Source: Burkholderiaceae bacterium
GTDB lineage: Bacteria; Pseudomonadota; Gammaproteobacteria; Burkholderiales; Burkholderiaceae_E
Reading direction: 5' to 3'
Assembly: GCA_023954045.1 (NCBI GenBank)
Contig: JAMLIR010000007.1
Location: 92,669 to 156,668, forward strand
DNA length: 64,000 nt
Part shown: positions 59,799 through 64,000 of the stretch, in pieces
Layout of the letters: each line of letters opens with the position of its first letter
Position numbering within the stretch: position 1 is the stretch's first letter
Position numbers and translations under genes: made by a program
Notes under the pieces: model-generated
Database searches by the model: none
The model's input: the letters and a program-made list of their open reading frames with translations, nothing else
Told to the model about the DNA's origin: nothing

Positions 59799-61421
59799 AT
59801 GAACAGCTGGATCGCGATCGCGGGTCGGAGCCTGTTGGCGGCGGCGCTGGCAGCGTGCGCGGCCTGCGCGAGCCTGCCCCCGCCCCCGCCAAAGCCGGTC
59901 GCCCGCGCGTGGCCGCAGCCGGAGGCCACCGAGCTCGGCGCGCTGGCGGCCGCCGCCGCGCCCAACCTGCGCTTCTCGGGCTTCCGGCTTCTCGCCTCCG
60001 GCGAAGACGCGCTCGCCGCGCTGGCGGCGCTCGCCGACCACGCACGTCACACGCTAGACCTGCAGTACTACCTGATGCGCGACGACGCCTCCACCCGCGC
60101 GCTGCTCGGCCGCGTGGATGCGGCCGCGCGGCGCGGCGTGCGCGTGCGCGTGCTGCTCGACGACCTGAACACCGCGGGCGCCGACGACGCGCTCCTCTGC
60201 CTGACCCGGCACCCGAACATCGAGTTGCGGCTGTACAACCCGTTTCCGGCCGGCCGCGGCTCGACGCTCACGCGCGTGCTCGCGTCGATCCGCGACGTCC
60301 GGCGCGTCAACCAGCGGATGCACAACAAGATGTTCGTCGCCGACAACGCGATCGCGGTCACCGGCGGACGCAACCTCGGCGACGCCTACTTCGTACAGAG
60401 CCTGGCGAGCAACTTCGTCGACCTCGACGTGATCGCCGCGGGCCCGGTCGTGCGCGACCTGTCGGCCTCGTTCGACCGCTTCTGGAACAGCGAACTCGCG
60501 TACCCGTTGCGGACGCTGGTCACGAAGGACCCGGACTGCGCCGGGCCACTCGCCGCGGCGCCGCCGTCGCCGAACGGGCAGCGGGTCGTTGCGGGCCCGC
60601 AGCCCGTCTCGTCGCCCGACTCGCCGTCCGGACTGCCGCCCGCCGACTCGCCGCAGGAGCGAACCAGCGTCGAGATTCCCGACAGCGCCTTCGCTCAGGA
60701 CCTCGGGGCGGGCCGGCTGCAGCTCGCCTGGGTGCCTGCCACCGTGCTCGCCGACGCGCCGTCGAAGATCGCCAGCGAGGGCGACCCCGACCGCAGCGAG
60801 ACGATCGCCGACGACATCGTCACGCTGACCCGCGCGGCCAGGCGCGAAGTGGTCCTGATCTCGCCGTACTTCGTCCCCGGCAAGCGTGGCGTCGCGCTCG
60901 CCCGCGAATTGCACGCGCGCGGCGTGCAGCTTCGCGTACTGACGAACTCGCTCGCCGCCACCGATGCGCCGATCGTCCACATCGGGTACGCCCGCTACCG
61001 TCGCGACATGCTCGAGGCCGGCGCCGAGCTCTACGAGCTGCGCAGCCGGCTCGGCGCGCCGCGCAGCCGGCTCGGGTCGTTCGGCTCGTCGCTCGCGAGC
61101 CTGCACGCGAAGGCGCTGGTGATCGACCGCCGGCTATTGCTGATCGGATCGATGAACATGGACCCGCGCTCGGCGCGGCTGAACACCGAGATCGCGCTCG
61201 TCATGCGCAGTCCGGCGCTCGCCGGCCAGGTGGTCCAGCTCTTCGAGGACGTCGCCGCCAGCAGCAGCTACCGGGTCGAAGCACTTGCCGACGGCCGCCT
61301 TCGCTGGGTCGGGCAGGCGCCGGGCGCACCGACGGTCGAAGGCTCGGAACCCGATGCCGGCGTGGGGCTGCAGTGGCTACTGATGCTGCTTTCGCCGTTC
61401 GCGCCCGACGAACTGCTCTAG
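59799..61421 (+). CDS. Phospholipase D/cardiolipin synthase-like lipoprotein
   Basis: A 540-residue PLD-superfamily protein. An N-terminal signal with a lipobox-like LAACAACAS precedes two HKD domains: [18 protein letters not shown] (about 178) and [20 protein letters not shown] (about 432). A Pro/Ser-rich linker of about 45 residues separates the halves. Similar proteins are annotated as cardiolipin synthase-like or phospholipase D; the lipoprotein signal suggests a periplasmic or outer-membrane location, unlike canonical inner-membrane Cls. ATG 59799 opens the signal peptide. Confidence 0.85.
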   Translation: MNSWIAIAGRSLLAAALAACAACASLPPPPPKPVARAWPQPEATELGALAAAAAPNLRFSGFRLLASGEDALAALAALADHARHTLDLQYYLMRDDASTRALLGRVDAAARRGVRVRVLLDDLNTAGADDALLCLTRHPNIELRLYNPFPAGRGSTLTRVLASIRDVRRVNQRMHNKMFVADNAIAVTGGRNLGDAYFVQSLASNFVDLDVIAAGPVVRDLSASFDRFWNSELAYPLRTLVTKDPDCAGPLAAAPPSPNGQRVVAGPQPVSSPDSPSGLPPADSPQERTSVEIPDSAFAQDLGAGRLQLAWVPATVLADAPSKIASEGDPDRSETIADDIVTLTRAARREVVLISPYFVPGKRGVALARELHARGVQLRVLTNSLAATDAPIVHIGYARYRRDMLEAGAELYELRSRLGAPRSRLGSFGSSLASLHAKALVIDRRLLLIGSMNMDPRSARLNTEIALVMRSPALAGQVVQLFEDVAASSSYRVEALADGRLRWVGQAPGAPTVEGSEPDAGVGLQWLLMLLSPFAPDELL

Positions 61422-61489
61422 GGCGATCCGGAAGTCCCCCGCGGAACGCACAGCACGCCGGAACGGAATGGCGCGACCGGCGCGCATGC

Positions 61490-61495
61490 GACAAT
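61490..61495 (+). promoter_or_regulatory. -10 box of thiS with 6-nt spacing to the ATG
   Basis: GACAAT, then CGCCGC and the thiS ATG at 61502, consistent with a leaderless or near-leaderless transcript. No TPP riboswitch elements are present in the 80 bp upstream. Confidence 0.4.
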
Positions 61496-61501
61496 CGCCG
61501 C

Positions 61502-61705
61502 ATGGAAACCATCGTCGTCAACGGCGATCCGCGGCCCCTGCCGACCCCCGGCACCGTCGCCGCGCTGCTCGCCGAACTCGGGCTCACGGGCCGACGGATC
61601 GCGGTCGAGCGCAACGGCGAGATCGTGCCGCGCAGCCGGCACGACACCGAAACGCTCGCGCCCGGCGACCGCCTCGAGATCGTCGTGGCCGTCGGCGGCG
61701 GCTGA
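61502..61705 (+). CDS. thiS: Sulfur carrier protein ThiS
   Basis: A 67-residue ubiquitin-fold sulfur carrier for thiazole synthesis in the thiamin pathway. It ends in the essential Gly-Gly (VVAVGGG, with one extra Gly), which becomes the thiocarboxylate. Body motifs [23 protein letters not shown] and APGDRLEIV are typical. It precedes thiG by 13 bp. Confidence 0.94.
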   Translation: METIVVNGDPRPLPTPGTVAALLAELGLTGRRIAVERNGEIVPRSRHDTETLAPGDRLEIVVAVGGG

Positions 61706-61718
61706 ACGAAAGCAAGAC

Positions 61719-62528
61719 ATGAGCGCACCTTCGGACACCCTTAAAATCGGCCGGCGCGAATTCACGTCGCGGCTGCTGATCGGCACTGGCAAGTACCGCG
61801 ACTTCGACGAGACCCGCGCGGCCGTCGAGGAGAGCGGCGCGCAGATCGTCACCGTCGCGATCCGCCGCACCAACATCGGCCAGACGGCCGGCGAACCGAA
61901 CCTGCTCGACTTCCTGTCGCCCGAGCGCTTCACGATCCTGCCGAACACCGCCGGCTGCTACAGCGCCGACGACGCGGTGCGCACGCTGCGGCTGGCGCGC
62001 GAGCTGCTCGACGGCCACACGCTGGTCAAGCTCGAGGTGCTCGGCGACCCGAAGAACCTCTACCCGAACATGCCCGAGACGCTGAAGGCCGCCGAGACGC
62101 TGGTGCGCGATGGCTTCGAGGTCATGGTCTATTGCAGCGACGATCCGATCCAGGCGAGACGCCTCGAGGACATCGGCTGCGTGGCGGTGATGCCGCTGGC
62201 TTCGCTGATCGGCTCGGGCATGGGCATCCTCAATCCGTGGAACCTGCAGCTGATCATCGACAAGGCGCGGGTGCCGATCATCGTCGATGCCGGCGTGGGC
62301 ACGGCGTCGGACGCGGCGATCGCGATGGAGCTCGGTTGCGCCGGCGTGCTGATGAACACCGCTGTCGCCGCAGCGCGCGAGCCGGTGCGCATGGCACGGG
62401 CGATGCGCATGGCGGTCGAGGCCGGACGCGAGGCTTTCCTCGCCGGCCGCATGCCGAAGAAGTTCTACTCGGCGACGCCGTCGTCGCCCGCCGGCGGACT
62501 GATCGGCGCGCCGCGACAGGCGTCGTGA
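61719..62528 (+). CDS. thiG: Thiazole synthase ThiG
   Basis: A 269-residue TIM-barrel enzyme that joins deoxyxylulose phosphate, dehydroglycine and ThiS sulfur to form the thiazole phosphate. Motifs are [45 protein letters not shown] with the Schiff-base Lys, [19 protein letters not shown] and [18 protein letters not shown]. The stop overlaps the trmB GTG by 4 bp. Confidence 0.97.
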   Translation: MSAPSDTLKIGRREFTSRLLIGTGKYRDFDETRAAVEESGAQIVTVAIRRTNIGQTAGEPNLLDFLSPERFTILPNTAGCYSADDAVRTLRLARELLDGHTLVKLEVLGDPKNLYPNMPETLKAAETLVRDGFEVMVYCSDDPIQARRLEDIGCVAVMPLASLIGSGMGILNPWNLQLIIDKARVPIIVDAGVGTASDAAIAMELGCAGVLMNTAVAAAREPVRMARAMRMAVEAGREAFLAGRMPKKFYSATPSSPAGGLIGAPRQAS

Positions 62529-63292
62529 GCGGCGTGGCGCGCAGCGAGGCCGACGCGGGCGGTGAAGCGATCGCGCGCGCTGCGCATCCGCACATCCGCA
62601 GCTTTTCGGGGCGGCGCGGCCACTTCACCAGCGGCCAGCGGCAGGCTTACGAGTCGCTGCGCGAACGGTGGTGCCTGCCGTACCGCGAGGCCGCGATCGA
62701 TCCGGCCGCGGTGTTCGGCCGCGAGGCGCCGTTGGTCGTCGAAATCGGCTTCGGCATGGGCGAGGCCACGGCGCGAATCGCCGCCGCGGACCCGGCACGC
62801 GACTTCGTCGGCATCGAGGTCTATCCCGCCGGCGTCGGCAGCCTGCTGGCCCGCATCGAATCCGCCGGCCTGCGCAACCTGCGCATCGTGCAGCACGATG
62901 CGGTCGAGGTCGTGCGCGACATGATCGCGCCGGATTCGCTCGCCGCGGTGCACGTGTACTTTCCCGACCCGTGGCCGAAGAAGCGCCACCACAAGCGGCG
63001 GCTGATCCAGCCCCCCTTCGTCGCGCTGCTGGCCAGCCGCCTCGCGCCCGGCGGCCTGCTCCACTGCGCCACCGACTGGGAGCACTACGCGGTGCAGATG
63101 CTCGACGTACTGTCGCGCGAGCCGCTGCTCGAGAACAGCGCCGGCGACACCGTGGTCGGCGAAACCGCCGCGCAGTGCCGGGGCTTCGCGCCGCGCCCGC
63201 CGTGGCGCCCGCTGACCAGGTTCGAGTCGCGCGGGCTGGAACTCGGCCACGGCGTCTGGGACCTGATCTTCGTCCGTCCTCCACGCCGCTGA
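62525..63292 (+). CDS. trmB: tRNA (guanine-N7-)-methyltransferase
   Basis: A 255-residue SAM-dependent enzyme that makes m7G46 in tRNA. Motifs are [16 protein letters not shown] (SAM site), [32 protein letters not shown] (catalytic region) and [17 protein letters not shown] at the C terminus. The start GTG 62525 overlaps the thiG stop (GTGA). The N-terminal 30 residues are extended compared with E. coli TrmB, as often seen in betaproteobacteria. Confidence 0.95.
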   Translation: MSGVARSEADAGGEAIARAAHPHIRSFSGRRGHFTSGQRQAYESLRERWCLPYREAAIDPAAVFGREAPLVVEIGFGMGEATARIAAADPARDFVGIEVYPAGVGSLLARIESAGLRNLRIVQHDAVEVVRDMIAPDSLAAVHVYFPDPWPKKRHHKRRLIQPPFVALLASRLAPGGLLHCATDWEHYAVQMLDVLSREPLLENSAGDTVVGETAAQCRGFAPRPPWRPLTRFESRGLELGHGVWDLIFVRPPRR

Positions 63293-63296
63293 GAGG

Positions 63297-64000
63297 TCAG
63301 CCCGCCCAGTCGACGAGGCCGGACGCGGCGGTTCCCAGCACGACCAGGCCGAACGCGATCCGGTACCAGGCGAACGGCACGAAGTCGTGCGTCGCGACGT
63401 AGCGGATCAGCCAGTGCACGCACGCCAGCGCGCTGAAGAACGCGAACACGAGCCCGACCGCGAACAACGGCAGGTCGCCAACGCCGAGCAGGTGACGGTA
63501 CTTCCAGCTGTCGTAGACGCCGGCTCCGATCAAGGTCGGGATCGCGAGGAAGAAGGAGAACTCGGTGGCCACCTGGCGCGACAGCCCGAACAGCATGCCG
63601 CCAATGATCGTCGCACCCGAGCGGCTGGTGCCGGGAATCAGCGCGAACGCCTGCGCGACGCCCAGCCGTAACGCGTCGGCCGTGCCGAGCGAGTCGATGT
63701 CGTGGATGCGCGGAGGCGCGAGCCCGCGCCGCTGCCGCGACTCGACCCACAGGATGATCAGGCCCCCGACGATGAACGCGATCGCCACCGGCACCGGCTT
63801 GAACAGCCAGGCCTTGATGTAGCTCGCGAACAGCACGCCGAGTACCGCCGCCGGGATGAACGCGATGATCACGTTCGCCGCGAAGCGCTGCGCGCGTCGC
63901 TCTCGCGCGATGCCGGCGATCGTCGCCAGGATTCGCGCGCGGAAGTACCAGATGACGGCCAGCATCGCCCCGGTCTGGATCGCGACGCTGAACATCTTCT
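63297..64000 (-). CDS. uppP: Undecaprenyl-diphosphatase UppP/BacA (N terminus off window)
   Basis: Inner-membrane phosphatase that recycles undecaprenyl pyrophosphate for peptidoglycan synthesis. The visible part (about 234 residues) contains the second active-site signature [17 protein letters not shown] with its catalytic Arg and Ser, plus several membrane helices ending [17 protein letters not shown]. The N-terminal signature with the catalytic Glu lies beyond base 64000. It is convergent with trmB, with 4 bp between the stops. Confidence 0.95.
   Translation of the reverse strand, partial: KMFSVAIQTGAMLAVIWYFRARILATIAGIARERRAQRFAANVIIAFIPAAVLGVLFASYIKAWLFKPVPVAIAFIVGGLIILWVESRQRRGLAPPRIHDIDSLGTADALRLGVAQAFALIPGTSRSGATIIGGMLFGLSRQVATEFSFFLAIPTLIGAGVYDSWKYRHLLGVGDLPLFAVGLVFAFFSALACVHWLIRYVATHDFVPFAWYRIAFGLVVLGTAASGLVDWAG

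Noticed and set aside
61422-61501. TPP riboswitch before thiS
   Set aside because: The conserved thi-box elements (for example CTGAGA) are absent and the space is too short.

Overview
The window looks like a chromosomal segment of a very GC-rich betaproteobacterium, probably Burkholderiales. The evidence is the pepN-fbp gene order, the six-gene sufBCDSUT operon behind an Rrf2 regulator, a single-chain pyruvate carboxylase, pobA, and uniformly high G/C at third positions. This placement is inferred from gene content; no rRNA is present. No insertion sequence, phage gene or CRISPR array was seen. Coding density is high, and most operons are joined by 4-bp stop/start overlaps.

Layout. 1-5.1 kb: partial FadL-type porin, EamA transporter with acylphosphatase, ferritin-like/VIT1 membrane protein, GGDEF-EAL protein. 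5.2-11.7 kb: the suf Fe-S assembly operon with its regulator and a palindromic operator on the promoter. 11.8-15.6 kb: FmdE-like protein divergent from a TetR regulator, a solitary second GroEL with an upstream FNR/Anr-type box, and another TetR gene. 15.8-23.1 kb: two fasciclin-domain proteins, a CFI-box lipoprotein with a beta-propeller, a TSUP transporter, and a PepSY/response regulator/kinase operon. 23.1-28.4 kb: a five-gene TetR-controlled tripartite ABC efflux operon. 28.4-33.5 kb: biotin-carboxyltransferase fusion, two phosphoribosyltransferases and a five-haem cytochrome c. 33.6-40 kb: PsiF protein, phosphatase, pobA, USP/antiporter pair, RaiA-type protein, small ferritin-like protein with an FNR-like box. 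40.1-48.3 kb: orphan ABC ATPase, EamA, ogt, Ada-AlkA fusion, PaiB, pyruvate carboxylase. 48.6-51.5 kb: subtilase lipoprotein without a propeptide, a separate propeptide-like protein, DUF4136 lipoprotein. 51.5-55.4 kb: pepN, fbp. 55.4-55.9 kb: an element with 83-bp perfect inverted repeats. 55.9-64 kb: a GNAT/acyl-CoA-ligase acetyltransferase in an operon with an HDAC-family deacetylase, tRNA-Gly(CCC), phospholipase D lipoprotein, thiS-thiG-trmB, and uppP (partial).

The most unusual items are: (1) the subtilase whose propeptide appears to be made as a separate secreted protein; (2) the acetyltransferase/deacetylase operon; (3) the 348-bp inverted-repeat element; (4) two paralogous TetR regulators about 16 kb apart that share the same half-site pair in their own promoters; and (5) the FNR/Anr-type boxes in front of the second groEL and a ferritin-like gene.
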